DNA of 64,000 nucleotides from Symbiodinium natans (taxonomy: Eukaryota; Sar; Dinophyceae; Suessiales; Symbiodiniaceae): the NCBI GenBank assembly GCA_905221605.1, contig CAJNDS010001224.1, forward strand, positions 1,019,556-1,083,555, read 5' to 3'. Made by a program: the position numbers and the translations under genes. Under the pieces are notes generated by a model. That model had not been told where the DNA came from. It made no database searches and was given only the letters and a program-made list of their open reading frames with translations. Of this stretch, positions 31,064 to 40,992 are shown piece by piece (the first letter of the stretch is position 1; every line of letters begins with the position of its first letter).

Positions 31064-32589
31064 ATGGCAACTCCAGAGCAAGGCGGAAGTTTGCATGGAA
31101 GCCCGCAGGGTTCTCCAGTGCACGGGGCGTTACCTTCTGAGCAAGTCCCAGTCCCTGACAACACACCCGAGAAGGAGGCTTTGCTGTTTGGAACCCAAGG
31201 AGTTCCGTCCGCAACACCAGCTGCAAGTTCTCAGCCTGCTGGTGCATAAAGAAGCTTTTGATGGAGCAGTACCGTCGACAGTTAGAACAGAACCAGCAGC
31301 TTGTAGCGACCATGCTTCGTCACATGGACAGTGAGGAGAAGAGAAAAGATGAGGCAGAAGCTGCGGCTGCCGAAGCCAAAGCAAAGGCCGAGAAGAAATC
31401 GGCATCTGCCCCTCTTGACCCGTTTGTGGCAGCAACGTCTGCTGCAGGAACTGGCGTCCCGAGCTCTACTCCACCTTCGGTGCCCAAGGAAGCTGGGAGT
31501 TCAACTGGAGGGTACGTTTCCAACCGTGCCGACAAGTATCTTCCACAGTTGCCGGTTATAGCCCACCAAGAGATGGGTAGAGACCGCATGCGGGAGATTG
31601 AAGCTTGGCACAGCTTCCTGGAGACGCTGAGTTCTTGGCTGGCCCTGCAGGACGAAGCCTACGTGAACGAGATTCGTCTCTGCGTCGGCGTCAAGGACGA
31701 GATCCGACAGGACCTTTTGCCTCCTGACACTGCAGCTCGGTCGGCGAAGTTGTTTTACCTGCTGTCGCAGAGTTTGGCGAAGTGGGAGCGTGGTTTGGAG
31801 TTGCTTCGAAGCTGTAGCAAAAGGCAGAGCATGTCTGCTACCGGCTACGAGGCAGTTCGCACCCTGCACCTCAACTACTCCATTGTGTCTCGAATGGAGG
31901 CCGTCCACGTGAGAGACGGTTGCATGAAGCTGCATGCCCAGTGTTCGGGGCTCAAAAAGCCCATGGACATCATCAGACACTTGGAGGACGAAATCGCCAA
32001 GGCGGAGATCAAGTTGAGCAACTTCCCCGAGTTGAAGCTCTCCGAAGCCGATCGCTGTTCCATCCTGCTACAGGCCGTTTCGCATCCTGCGAGACAGTAC
32101 GTGGCGCTGCACGGCAACGCCAACAGCTGGAGTGAGCTCACAAAGAGCCTCAAGTATTTCGAAGAACAGCTGAGGATGTGCGACGTGCCGACTGCAGCAA
32201 ACCGTGGAATGGACGGCAAGCTTTGCGACCATTGCGGCAAGCATGGTCATGTGGCAAAGGATTGCTGGTCACGACAGCGTGAGGCTGGTGAGAAAGGCGG
32301 CAAGGGCGGCAAGGGAGAGTCGAAGAGTGGAAAGGGCACTGGAGGCCCCAAAGGACAGAGGTCCCCCACTCCGAAGGGAGCTCCTCGCTCTCCAACGCCG
32401 AAAGGAAAGCCCACCTCCAAGGGAGACAAGGGTGCCAAAGGAAAGAAGGGCGAAGGAAAGGGCAAAGGAAAGAAGCAGAAGAAGAAGAACCGCGCCCGGG
32501 CTATGGGAGAACCAGAGTCCGAGGCGGAAGCAGAGCCAACACAGAGTGTGATGGCGATGCGCTTTGCCCAACGAAGTCCTGAACTGAGC
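31064..32589 (+). CDS. copia B Gag
   Basis: The N-terminal 61 residues read from ATG 31,064 (MATPEQGGSLHGSPQGSPVH) and hit a stop at 31,247. A one-base shift near 31,245 leads into the main frame, which has a Glu/Ala/Lys-rich helix (RRQLEQNQQLVATMLRHMD), a capsid-like helical core (about 31,530-32,200) and the zinc knuckle CDHCGKHGHVAKDC (Cys 323 counting from 31,258). A long Lys/Gly tail (GKGKGKKQKKKNR) follows. The frame is cut at 32,589 by the nested retroelement; after removing 9,205 bp it continues in frame with the protease at 41,795. Confidence 0.8.
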
Positions 32590-32682
32590 CGTATCATGTA
32601 CTTGTTCATGTATGTTTTATAAACTATGTTCGTGCGTCATTTTGGCTCTAGAGTGGTGCTTGCTAGCGAGAAAGTCAAGTTT
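32590..32682 (+). repeat. A1 repeat of the YR element
   Basis: 93 bp starting CGTATCATGTACTTG, identical by eye to A2. It contains CATTTTGGCTC, 11 bases shared with the dinoflagellate spliced leader. Confidence 0.9.
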
Positions 32683-32789
32683 TTTCCATGGCATGCTTTC
32701 TGTACGGGAAGTCTTCTTTTCCATGTTTTTCCCAAAGTGCTTGGTTCGTGTTTTGGCAACCTTTGCATTCAGCCTAGTTTTCATTTTGA

Positions 32790-32844
32790 ACGATGCTCCA
32801 GGGGTGAGCGGGCTCACTCCAAAGTGAGTGCATGGAAGCATCGT
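32790..32844 (+). other. nested hairpin in the YR element leader
   Basis: Outer arms ACGATGCT (32,790) and AGCATCGT (32,837) enclose an inner CTCAC / GTGAG stem (32,813 and 32,824). It overlaps the ATG region of the small coiled-coil ORF. Confidence 0.55.
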
Positions 32845-33137
32845 GTGCTGGGCTTGACGCCTCTTCATATCAGCTGCAGCTTCGAGTTCACGAGTTGCAG
32901 AGCCAGTTGGAAGCCCTTCATACACACATTGCAGTCTTAGAAGAGCGTTTGCATCGTATCGAGCAGGAAGATCAGAGGGTCCGTCGGGATCTGCGCGGCC
33001 ATACTGGCACCACTAGCATCGGCTGCCTTTCGGTTCGGCTCTTGCACCTTGAGAGTTGCTTCAGCTTTCTTGTGCGTGCAGTTCAGACCAGCTTCCCAAG
33101 GCCTCCAGGTTTTTGGCAAAGCTTGATTGAAGACTAG
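32832..33137 (+). CDS. small coiled-coil ORF of the YR element
   Basis: A 101-residue ORF ending 11 bp before the recombinase ORF. Residues about 15-50 (LRVHELQSQLEALHTHIAVL, then EERLHRIEQEDQRVRRDL) have Leu/Ile heptads typical of a coiled coil. It could be a multimerisation or nucleoprotein subunit. The start overlaps a leader hairpin. No family recognised. Confidence 0.5.
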   Translation: MEASCAGLDASSYQLQLRVHELQSQLEALHTHIAVLEERLHRIEQEDQRVRRDLRGHTGTTSIGCLSVRLLHLESCFSFLVRAVQTSFPRPPGFWQSLIED

Positions 33138-33148
33138 AGGGTTGCAGG

Positions 33149-35179
33149 ATGAAACGCCCGACGGATCCTGATGATAAGCACTTCAGTAAAGCAAAGAGCA
33201 AGTGTGCACCACCGCCCCTGGGGGGGCTTGCGCTACCAGTTGACAAACCTAAAGGAACCGCTCCCCCTCTGCCGGCGGCAGGTCTTGCCCAACCTTTGTA
33301 CTCCCAGGGACGACGCATTGAGCCAGTTCCACGTGCCGGGCAACCTCTGCCCGTTCCTGTTGCGGCATCCAGCAGGAGCAATTGTGATTCCGATGCTGAA
33401 GAAGAATCAGCCAGACACTTTGCCAGGTTTCGGCAGTCCTTCACAGAATCCAACCAACAGCAGCAAAGTACTTCATCGTTTCTCTTGAAAGCTGCCCCGA
33501 AGCGAAAGCCAGCAAAGGCGGCCGATCCCCACCATCCCAAGTTCCAGCAGATTGCAGGTTTCTCCCAGATGGCCTTGTCACTGTTTTGGGGTGTGCTTGT
33601 TTTTATGGGTGATTGTAGTGGATTGTTCAAGCAGATTCAGTGCTCCGAATTTGCCAGTCATCACACCTCGCGAATTCTTTCCGGGTATGCCACGAACACG
33701 GTGCTCCGTTACCTGGCAGCTTGGTCACACTTTGTGGCGAATCTTGAAGGGCTAGGCCTCTGTTTTGGCAATCTTGATAGTGTTATGATGGCAGACATAC
33801 TAGTCACCATGTCCCTTGAGAAGCATGGAGACCCTACTCTGGGTTCAAGCTGTTGCATGACAATCAAAGCACTTCGTTGGCTATGCAAAGTCGCAGAATG
33901 TACAATCTTATCGTGCGCGTATGAAAAAGTGATTGATTCTTTTCTGAAGTCAAAAATTCCTCGTGAACGCCGTGAGAGTTTCCCACTACCCACTTGGGTG
34001 CTCCAGCTGTGGGAAAGGCGCATCTTGATGAAGCAGGCATCATTCCTTGAAGTGGTTGCGCTTGGTGGTTTTTTAGTTGCTGCCTGGGGTTCATTGCGAT
34101 TTGCAGATCTTCAACGTGTGGAGTGGAGTTCATTATCTTTTGACTTACATGTCCTTCGTGGTACGTGTTATGCGACCAAAACATGTCACACCGGGCAGCC
34201 CTGGGGCATCCTTGCGTCAGGTATTCTGTCTCGCGGGACGCATTCTTGGGTTAGCAAATACCTGCATGCCCTTGACAGGTTGGCTACAATGCATGTTCGA
34301 AACCACCCAGATTCGTGGCTTCCATCGTTCTTGCTTCCAGCAGTGCAAGGCGACAGCTTCATGTTGCCCCTGCAAGCTATGAGCTATGCTGAGGCGCTGA
34401 GGTGGTTGAGGCATTTTCTCCTCATGCCTTGGGCTTCCGCACCACCAGAGGTACCGCCCCTCAATTTCACAGTGCATAGTCTCAAAGCCACTATGCTTTC
34501 CATGTCCCTTCAAGTCAATGTTGATGAGGTTGATAGGAAACGTCAAGGGCACCACCGCATAAGCAGCTCCGCTCTTTATTCCCGTGATGATGTTCATGGC
34601 ATGCTTCGGTGCCAATCTTGCATTCGTGATAGCATCCGCACAGGCTTCCGATTTTTGGTCCCCCAGCACAGAGGAGGGCAGCAGCCCTTGACACCAGCGT
34701 ACATCCCGCCGGAAGCTTTCTCTAAGGACTACGAGTTTGAACCCTTCCAGTGGTTCTCGTTTCAACTTGATGGCAGTGACGATTTGCTTCAAAGCAGTAA
34801 TGGGAGTTGGGAGGTCGCAGAAAATCAAATAGTCACCCCTGATCCAGATATAGAGGCGCTGGACAAAGATCTCGTGTACCACTCCGACCCAGGATCTTCA
34901 GATGAGAGCGAGGAGGAACCTTCGGCACCCCCGGCCGAAGAGCACGACTTAGGTGAGCCTGAGGAATTCTTGCTGGGCTCCTGCACCGCGGTGTTGCATG
35001 TGCTCTGCCCTTCAGATGCTTTGTCAGGCACTCTTGTCAATGGGACATATATGCGTGCAAAGTGTGGTGCCACTCTTCCGGCCGATCGGCTCATGATCCA
35101 CACGTCAGTGCCATCTTCGTGTCGGTTGTGCAGACGCAGTGCTTGCTTGGCAGCTTTATCTTGTTGTTCCGAGGAGTGA
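33149..35179 (+). CDS. tyrosine recombinase of the YR element
   Basis: 676 residues. N-terminal 130 residues are Pro/Ser/Gln-rich. The SAM-like core-binding part (GYATNTVLRYLAAW) is followed by the catalytic domain: Arg 317 in WGSLRFADLQRV, Lys 344 in YATKTCHTGQPWG, His 443 with Lys 446 in VHSLKATMLS (Lys replaces the usual Arg of HxxR), Gly-His-His in RQGHHR (467-469) and the probable nucleophile Tyr 477 in ALYSRDD. The set R-K-HxxK-H-Y fits DIRS-order recombinases, which integrate closed-circle DNA without duplicating the target. The C-terminal 150 residues are acidic, with Cys pairs near the end. Confidence 0.85.
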   Translation: MKRPTDPDDKHFSKAKSKCAPPPLGGLALPVDKPKGTAPPLPAAGLAQPLYSQGRRIEPVPRAGQPLPVPVAASSRSNCDSDAEEESARHFARFRQSFTESNQQQQSTSSFLLKAAPKRKPAKAADPHHPKFQQIAGFSQMALSLFWGVLVFMGDCSGLFKQIQCSEFASHHTSRILSGYATNTVLRYLAAWSHFVANLEGLGLCFGNLDSVMMADILVTMSLEKHGDPTLGSSCCMTIKALRWLCKVAECTILSCAYEKVIDSFLKSKIPRERRESFPLPTWVLQLWERRILMKQASFLEVVALGGFLVAAWGSLRFADLQRVEWSSLSFDLHVLRGTCYATKTCHTGQPWGILASGILSRGTHSWVSKYLHALDRLATMHVRNHPDSWLPSFLLPAVQGDSFMLPLQAMSYAEALRWLRHFLLMPWASAPPEVPPLNFTVHSLKATMLSMSLQVNVDEVDRKRQGHHRISSSALYSRDDVHGMLRCQSCIRDSIRTGFRFLVPQHRGGQQPLTPAYIPPEAFSKDYEFEPFQWFSFQLDGSDDLLQSSNGSWEVAENQIVTPDPDIEALDKDLVYHSDPGSSDESEEEPSAPPAEEHDLGEPEEFLLGSCTAVLHVLCPSDALSGTLVNGTYMRAKCGATLPADRLMIHTSVPSSCRLCRRSACLAALSCCSEE

Positions 35180-35539
35180 GCTGGAATGTTCGTGTCAGAA
35201 AAGTGTGGTTGTTGTTTTGCGTATGTATCAATGAAACAGCAGGCTGTCATGTTGCACATGTCCACCAAGGGTTAGATTGTTGCTATGATCTTGACATGCT
35301 TTTGGTGTTTCTGCAGGCAGGCGCTCGATTGGGCTAGCAAATCCCCAAGGAAAGATCTTTAGGAGTGTGGCGTCTTGCAAGAGTTTCACGTGGTATTCAG
35401 AAGACGCCCTGGAAGTTTCGTACATGTCAGATTCGTTGCTTAGCATGCTCATCTAGCTCACGAGAACAAAGCTCTGCCATCCTATCTAAGAATCACATAT
35501 TGGTCTAGCGCTAAACACCAACATTAGCCCTGCGGTGTC
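35180..35539 (+). other. intergenic region of the YR element
   Basis: 360 bp between the recombinase and Gag-like ORFs with stops in all plus frames. It may hold the promoter or leader of the second gene block; nothing specific is visible. Confidence 0.5.
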
Positions 35540-36760
35540 TTGCATGTAATGGCTGATTCCGAGTTGGAGAGTGCACTGGCGAAGGAAGGCTTGGCAGCAG
35601 AGGTCATCAAAGTGGCCACGGAAGGGGGCTGGACAGCCTCGGCGTTCAAACACGTTGTTGAAACTCAGGCAGAAGTTGAGGGAGCCATCCCCGAGATCTT
35701 CCCAGGTCAGATTTTGTCTCGGTTGCAGATAGCCCAGATCAAAGCAGCGTGGGCGGGCATGCAAACATCCAGTTCCTCTAGTGCTCTGCCGGCCCCTGTC
35801 AACGCAGATCCTACTTTGGAGACATGGGTAGAGAGTTTTTCTCCCAAAATTGCATCCACGAAGCTGTCCGATATGAAGCGCCAATTCCTTGCAAATTACC
35901 CAAGTGAGGTCTTGAATCCATCTACTCTACCCTCTTTGAGGCTGATTTCCCTCGCAGCTCATCAAGAGGCACGTTCAGAGTATAAATGGATAGCTTGGAA
36001 ACATCGCATGACGGAAGAGAAAGCTTCGGAGTTGTTAATTGCCAGACCCCAAAAACAGCCCAAGCTCGAAATGCTGGGTCTTTCCAGCTTGCTCCTTGAT
36101 GATCCGCCTACAATCGAAGTGACCGATGCCAATATGGGGATCAGTGGCATCCAGCGAATCTTGGCAGTGCATGACGTTGCGTTGGCCATGGTTGGCTCAG
36201 CTCACCTTGCCCGCCTTAAAGCCTACAGCTGCAAGTTTATCCAGCTTGTGTCCCAGCGTTTCGACCCAACATCAGGCCTGCGTGCACCGACAATCCTAGA
36301 AGCGCAACAGGCAGATTGTCGGATTTGGCAGAGCATCCATTCTTTAGTCAGTGAGAAAGCTTGGAGCTTGAATGACGCGTTGCATGAGTTCACTGAAATC
36401 AGAGGTGAGCTTAGCACCTTGCTGCAGGCTCGTCCGAAAGCCTTGTTCATCCCCCGCGGCCCCGATCTCAAAGGCAAGGGGAAGCAGGTCGGCCAATGGA
36501 AAGGCCTCGGCAAGGGCCAAGGCCGGGGCAAGGTAAAGGGCGGTAAGCCCAAGGGCGCTCCAGGGAGACACATCACCTTCGTGAAAGAGATCCAAGTGGG
36601 ATCTGAGAAGAAAGGGCTGTGTGTCCAGTGGCAGATTGGCCGCTGCACAAGGGGAGGCTCCTGCCCCTTTGTTCATGCATGTGCATACCCCAAGCAGGAT
36701 GGATCAGCGTGTGGGAGCAAGTCGCACACAGCCTCTCAGCATGAACAGACGCCTCACTGA
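35540..36760 (+). CDS. Gag-like protein with CCCH zinc finger
   Basis: 406 residues. A helical N-terminal region (MADSELESALAKEGLAAEVI, then HVVETQAEVEGAIPEIF) is followed by a central helical part. A Gly/Lys-rich linker (QWKGLGKGQGRGKVKGGKPK) precedes a finger CVQWQIGRCTRGGSCPFVH (C-x7-C-x5-C-x3-H) near residue 370, with a further Cys/His group (CGSKSH) at the end. CCCH fingers bind RNA and probably replace the retroviral zinc knuckle here. Position just before the enzyme ORFs supports a Gag role. Confidence 0.7.
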   Translation: MHVMADSELESALAKEGLAAEVIKVATEGGWTASAFKHVVETQAEVEGAIPEIFPGQILSRLQIAQIKAAWAGMQTSSSSSALPAPVNADPTLETWVESFSPKIASTKLSDMKRQFLANYPSEVLNPSTLPSLRLISLAAHQEARSEYKWIAWKHRMTEEKASELLIARPQKQPKLEMLGLSSLLLDDPPTIEVTDANMGISGIQRILAVHDVALAMVGSAHLARLKAYSCKFIQLVSQRFDPTSGLRAPTILEAQQADCRIWQSIHSLVSEKAWSLNDALHEFTEIRGELSTLLQARPKALFIPRGPDLKGKGKQVGQWKGLGKGQGRGKVKGGKPKGAPGRHITFVKEIQVGSEKKGLCVQWQIGRCTRGGSCPFVHACAYPKQDGSACGSKSHTASQHEQTPH

Positions 36761-36775
36761 TTCGAACCTACCCTT

Positions 36776-39175
36776 GTGCCGTGGCAAAGAATCCCGAATT
36801 CAGATTTGCAGTCTACAGAGGTATCACCCCCAGATGCCCCGCATCCTTTGCAATCTCACACTGAGCCAGTTCAGTCACACCCTTTGTCGCTTTGTATGTC
36901 AGTATCACCTCAACAGCCTCTTTCAGCAAAGCACCAGGCAGGTGCAAATCGTGTTGCTGGGTATGATATCCAGCCGGCAGCTCGGCCAGCCGAGCCTGTA
37001 AATGTGCTTCCGAAATCGGTCTCCTTGTTGGAGACAAATGCTGGGCCTGTGTCGTCGCCAGCAGCGCAATGTCCTCAGGGCAACATCCCTTCACAACCCG
37101 TGTTGGGTGATGTCACGTGCAACATGCCTGGTCGTTCCAGGAATGAGGTAACACCCGGGCAGGTGGGTGTTACACATGTTGCAGAAGAAGGTTCCTCATG
37201 CATACATGACTTTAAGTCCTGTCTTCAGGCATTACTTTCTGCCTCTTGGCCTCCACGCGTGCTTCCTGCCAGGAGCGTTACTTCAGCGGCTCCGGGGGAA
37301 TCGGGATACTGGAACTTTGGGGTGCGCCTAGGGAATCCTTCGGCCCGTTCATCAGTTACGGATGCACTCCCACAACTGTGTGCAAGCCTTAATGGGTTCT
37401 TGTGCCAACTGTTCCCAGGTGAGACTTGGAATGCCTTGTGTGTCAGCAGGAACATTTTGACGTCCCCGCACAAGGACACAGCAAATTTGCCGGGGTCGTC
37501 AAATTTGACAGTGGGGATAGGTTCGTACTCGGACGGAGGCCTTTGGGTCGAGGACCAAGCAGGCACTGTACCGCAGTTCATCCCCAAGCTTGGGGTGACT
37601 CTCCCGGGCAAGATCGTCACAACGCATCATGCGCCGTTTAAGTTCCCCGTGCACCTTTGGCACTGCACCCAACCGTGGCTTGGCGATCGATGGGTGCTGA
37701 CTGCCTTTACCCTCCCAGGCGTGTCAGGTGATACACTTAAGGGTTTGGGATTCCCTTGGCCCCAGCCACGAACCAAGCCCCCAGCCCCGGTTACTACACC
37801 CGAACCCTGCCCCCCTTCTCAGCAGGCAGTTCCTAGCTTGGAGGTTAATTGGGGAAAGCCTTCTCCAAAGGGGTTTGCTCACCACCGCTTGATCTTGCAG
37901 CCCCAAATACCTCGCCCACCACCATCCTCGCCTGCCATAGTTCAGTCAGCGCTACAGCAGTCTTCAAGGATCTTCCTGGACATTTGTTCGGGCGCAGAGA
38001 AGCCTTTATCTTCAGCGGTGCAGGAGTTAGGCTTCCCAACACTTGCAGTTGATATCCTGTTGGATAGCAGCATGGACATTCTCGATAATACCTTTTTCGA
38101 GCAGCTCTTGTTCATCTGTGGCTCAGGTGTTGTGGGGTATTGTGCGGCATCCCCTTGCTGTTCGGAATACTCCCGCCTGAAACTCTTTAAAGGTCCGCCC
38201 TTTGCCATCCGCACACCAACCCAGCTAGGGGGCCTGGAGAACCTATCCCCATCAGCCCAGGCTCGTATACAAACAAGTCACGAGATGCTTTTCAGGGCGT
38301 GCAAATGTCTTCAAATCGTCCATGGGGCCGGGGGCCATGGCCATTTGGAGCAACCTTCAGGTGCTATGTCCTGGGAAGAATCGTGCGTTCAAGGCTGGTT
38401 GCACTGTGGGTCTACAGCCCTCATTGTCCTCCCGGCCTGTGCTTTTGGGGAGAACTGGGCAAAAACTTGGCTGTTTGCATCGAGCTTTCAAGCCCTGTCC
38501 GTGATGGGGCAGACGTGTCAACACGGACGCAATGCACATGAGTCCGTGCAGGGACGTGAGAGTGATGGTTCGTTCAAAAGTCGTAAGACCGCTAAGTACC
38601 CCCAATGCCTGGCTGAAGAATTCGCGTTGCACATCAGGCCGCTTCTTGCAGGTGCACAGATTGAACACACTCTTGCCACCGCGTCAGCTTTAGTACCTGT
38701 CAAGGCCCTGGATGTTGGACCGTGGGTAATCCACGATGGGGCAGGTCGCCACTCTTGTGGGGATTGGAGCACCCCATTGTGCCAGGATAAGCTCAAAAAT
38801 CTTCGGACATACCTTCTGGGGAAAGTTTGTGACATGCAGGGCCCCAAACGCCTGCTTGCTAAAGCCACTTGGCCCAATCCTGAACCCCTCTTCACCGCTT
38901 CGGAGGTGCAAGATGCGCGCAAAGACTTCTTCTCCTGCTTAGGTGTGGCAACAGATGCAAATACATGGAAGGTCCGTGAGCATCAACCCTTGCATCTGCA
39001 TGCGCTTGAGGCACTTGCCTGTTTTTGTGGTGATCCAGATGTGAGTCTTTGCAAATCCCTGTTGCAAGGCGTCCCCACGGGGTACAACAACGATATCCCA
39101 GTGTCAAATTGTTTTTGGCCGAATCAAAAAGAGACCCTTGAGGATGTATCATTGTCCATCCACATGCAGAATTAA
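36776..39175 (+). CDS. 2OG-dioxygenase-like and DNA-methyltransferase-like protein of the YR element
   Basis: 799 residues, starting 15 bp after the Gag-like stop. Residues about 190-315 resemble an Fe(II)/2-oxoglutarate dioxygenase core: His 232-x-Asp 234 in SPHKDTANLPG, GGLWVED, a second His (293 or 296) in PVHLWHCTQPW and Arg 305 in GDRW. A Pro-rich linker follows. Residues about 398-640 resemble a cytosine-methyltransferase fold: RIFLDICSGAEKPLS (motif I), AVDILLD (II), AASPCCSEYSRLK (IV, Cys retained), GHLEQPSGAMSWEE (VI position) and a CAFGENWAKTW segment. DIRS-order elements often carry a methyltransferase; the dioxygenase partner is unusual. The reverse transcriptase ORF overlaps its end by 38 bp in the +1 frame. 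Confidence 0.6.
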   Translation: MPWQRIPNSDLQSTEVSPPDAPHPLQSHTEPVQSHPLSLCMSVSPQQPLSAKHQAGANRVAGYDIQPAARPAEPVNVLPKSVSLLETNAGPVSSPAAQCPQGNIPSQPVLGDVTCNMPGRSRNEVTPGQVGVTHVAEEGSSCIHDFKSCLQALLSASWPPRVLPARSVTSAAPGESGYWNFGVRLGNPSARSSVTDALPQLCASLNGFLCQLFPGETWNALCVSRNILTSPHKDTANLPGSSNLTVGIGSYSDGGLWVEDQAGTVPQFIPKLGVTLPGKIVTTHHAPFKFPVHLWHCTQPWLGDRWVLTAFTLPGVSGDTLKGLGFPWPQPRTKPPAPVTTPEPCPPSQQAVPSLEVNWGKPSPKGFAHHRLILQPQIPRPPPSSPAIVQSALQQSSRIFLDICSGAEKPLSSAVQELGFPTLAVDILLDSSMDILDNTFFEQLLFICGSGVVGYCAASPCCSEYSRLKLFKGPPFAIRTPTQLGGLENLSPSAQARIQTSHEMLFRACKCLQIVHGAGGHGHLEQPSGAMSWEESCVQGWLHCGSTALIVLPACAFGENWAKTWLFASSFQALSVMGQTCQHGRNAHESVQGRESDGSFKSRKTAKYPQCLAEEFALHIRPLLAGAQIEHTLATASALVPVKALDVGPWVIHDGAGRHSCGDWSTPLCQDKLKNLRTYLLGKVCDMQGPKRLLAKATWPNPEPLFTASEVQDARKDFFSCLGVATDANTWKVREHQPLHLHALEALACFCGDPDVSLCKSLLQGVPTGYNNDIPVSNCFWPNQKETLEDVSLSIHMQN

Positions 39176-40949
39176 TTGGCGCTCGGCCTCAGTGGATTTG
39201 TCCGTGACCCAAGCCTTGCTGCAGGAGGAGTTAGATCAGGGTTTTTGCTTCAAGTTTGATGGCGACATTGAGGCAGCTAAGGCAAAGTGGCCGGGTACAC
39301 TGGCAATAGGAAAGCTCTCCGTGGTCCGTGCGCCCAATCGTTCTGAGAGGTTGGTCCTAGATAATTCAGTGTGTGGCACGAATGCAAGTTGCAGTGTTCC
39401 AGAAGTCCAGCATATGCCATCAGTTAGGGACGTGATGCACTGTTTCCCCCTTCGGGGCACCCGCTCGCGGCAAGCTGCCATTTCTCTTGATGTCAAAAGT
39501 GCTCACAAAAGGTGTGTTGTCAAGGAGTCCGAGCAGGGTCTCCTAGGTTTCGCTTTCGCAGATTCTCTGTACTTCTATCGCGTGGCCCCATTCGGGGCGG
39601 TCTTTGCACAGCATTGGTGGGGGCGCTTAGGCTCCTGCCTGCTTAGGTTGTTGCACATCTTGATTTGGTTCAGCCATGCAGGCCACTTGTTTGTGGACGA
39701 CTACTTATTCTCTCAGGCGGAAGCCGTCTTGCCAGCAACAGGGGCGATGATCTGCCTCTTCTTTCAAATTCTGGGGGTACCTTTGAGTTGGAAGAAACTT
39801 CAGGTTAGTTCTCGAGTTCAATGGATAGGGTGGTGTTTCTGTTACACCTCCGGGGTAGTGTCGCTTGCAGAGGAAAAAAGGTTAAAACTTTTGGGGATGG
39901 TTCAAGATCTTCAGCGTAATCCAAAAATTTCCCGTAAGGATTTGGAGAGGTTTGTCGGGCTGGCTCTTTGGGCGGCACACCTTTTCCCGACAATGAAGTC
40001 GCTTCTGTACACCTTCTATCATGATCTTTTCAGCCCGGCTGCTACCAACTACTCGGTGGCCCCAGATGTTTGGCCACAGCTTCGTCACCACTTGACGGAT
40101 TCCCTGCAATTCAAATCGGTTCCTCCAGGTACAGCAATTCCGCTCCACAGCACACTTTTGTCAGTCCGACATCAGGATTTGTCATCTTTGGCTGACTTGG
40201 ATCGCGTTCGCATTACAGACAGGCGGGTTTGGATGCGCGTCTCAAGTCAGTCCAGTTCGAAGAGAAAGTTGAGCACCGAATCAGTGCGCATTTTGGGTTT
40301 GTTCGAACATTGGCTTTTGCATATGTGCCCATTTTGCAGCATGCGCCCCTTAGGCAATGCATCCTTTGAGGCAAGAGCAGATGCAAGTGCACATGGCTCG
40401 ATGTGCTGCATTGGTGGGTACGTTTCTCACCCCATGATAGGCCAGCGTTGGTTTCGAGAAAGCTTTTCCTACAGTACCTTCCGGGCCCTTGAGATTCCAG
40501 TGCAAGCAGACATGCAGCTTGATATTGCTTGCTATGAAGCGCTCGCCCAGGGAGCGCTGATCTTGGCAACATCTTCTCTTTTACCTTGCGCCAGAATCCC
40601 CTTGCAGCTACGTTCCGCATCAGACAACACAGGTGCAGAGGCAGGTGTGAACGCTTCCTTCTCCACCGCTCGGCCTCTCTGTTTTTTCCTGGAAAGGATT
40701 TCTTTGCTGGCAGCTGTACATAGAACAACGCTGGATGTGTCACACATTTCCGGGGAACGCAATGTCAAGGCTGATGCCTTGTCTCGTCCTGCTGAATATG
40801 AAGTTCCCCCTGACTGCCTGGAAAAGGATAGAGTGCGGCTGTCACTCGAGGCCCTTTGGTTGCCTCGTCCAAACATTCCGGTTTTCCCCGAAGGGGCTCA
40901 CCTTCCATGGTCTGTGCGGAGCAGGGGAGTGCCGAACAACCTCACTTAA
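39138..40949 (+). CDS. reverse transcriptase and RNase H of the YR element
   Basis: 603 residues. The reverse transcriptase motifs are AAISLDVKSAHKR (A), FYRVAPFGAVFA (B region) and HLFVDDYLF (C, FVDD), with a thumb-like region after. RNase H shows ARADASAHG (Asp), CYEALAQGALIL (Glu), SASDNTGAEA (Asp) and HISGERNVKADALSRP (His, Asp), an apparently complete set. Similarity is to DIRS-type rather than copia or LINE enzymes. It overlaps the preceding ORF by 38 bp in the +1 frame, so expression may use frameshifting, reinitiation or a separate start; the first ATG is at 39,138. Confidence 0.85.
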   Translation: MRMYHCPSTCRINWRSASVDLSVTQALLQEELDQGFCFKFDGDIEAAKAKWPGTLAIGKLSVVRAPNRSERLVLDNSVCGTNASCSVPEVQHMPSVRDVMHCFPLRGTRSRQAAISLDVKSAHKRCVVKESEQGLLGFAFADSLYFYRVAPFGAVFAQHWWGRLGSCLLRLLHILIWFSHAGHLFVDDYLFSQAEAVLPATGAMICLFFQILGVPLSWKKLQVSSRVQWIGWCFCYTSGVVSLAEEKRLKLLGMVQDLQRNPKISRKDLERFVGLALWAAHLFPTMKSLLYTFYHDLFSPAATNYSVAPDVWPQLRHHLTDSLQFKSVPPGTAIPLHSTLLSVRHQDLSSLADLDRVRITDRRVWMRVSSQSSSKRKLSTESVRILGLFEHWLLHMCPFCSMRPLGNASFEARADASAHGSMCCIGGYVSHPMIGQRWFRESFSYSTFRALEIPVQADMQLDIACYEALAQGALILATSSLLPCARIPLQLRSASDNTGAEAGVNASFSTARPLCFFLERISLLAAVHRTTLDVSHISGERNVKADALSRPAEYEVPPDCLEKDRVRLSLEALWLPRPNIPVFPEGAHLPWSVRSRGVPNNLT

Positions 40950-40992
40950 GCTTGGGGTTTTCTCCGGGGCGAGGTTGCTGGGTAGTTTAATT

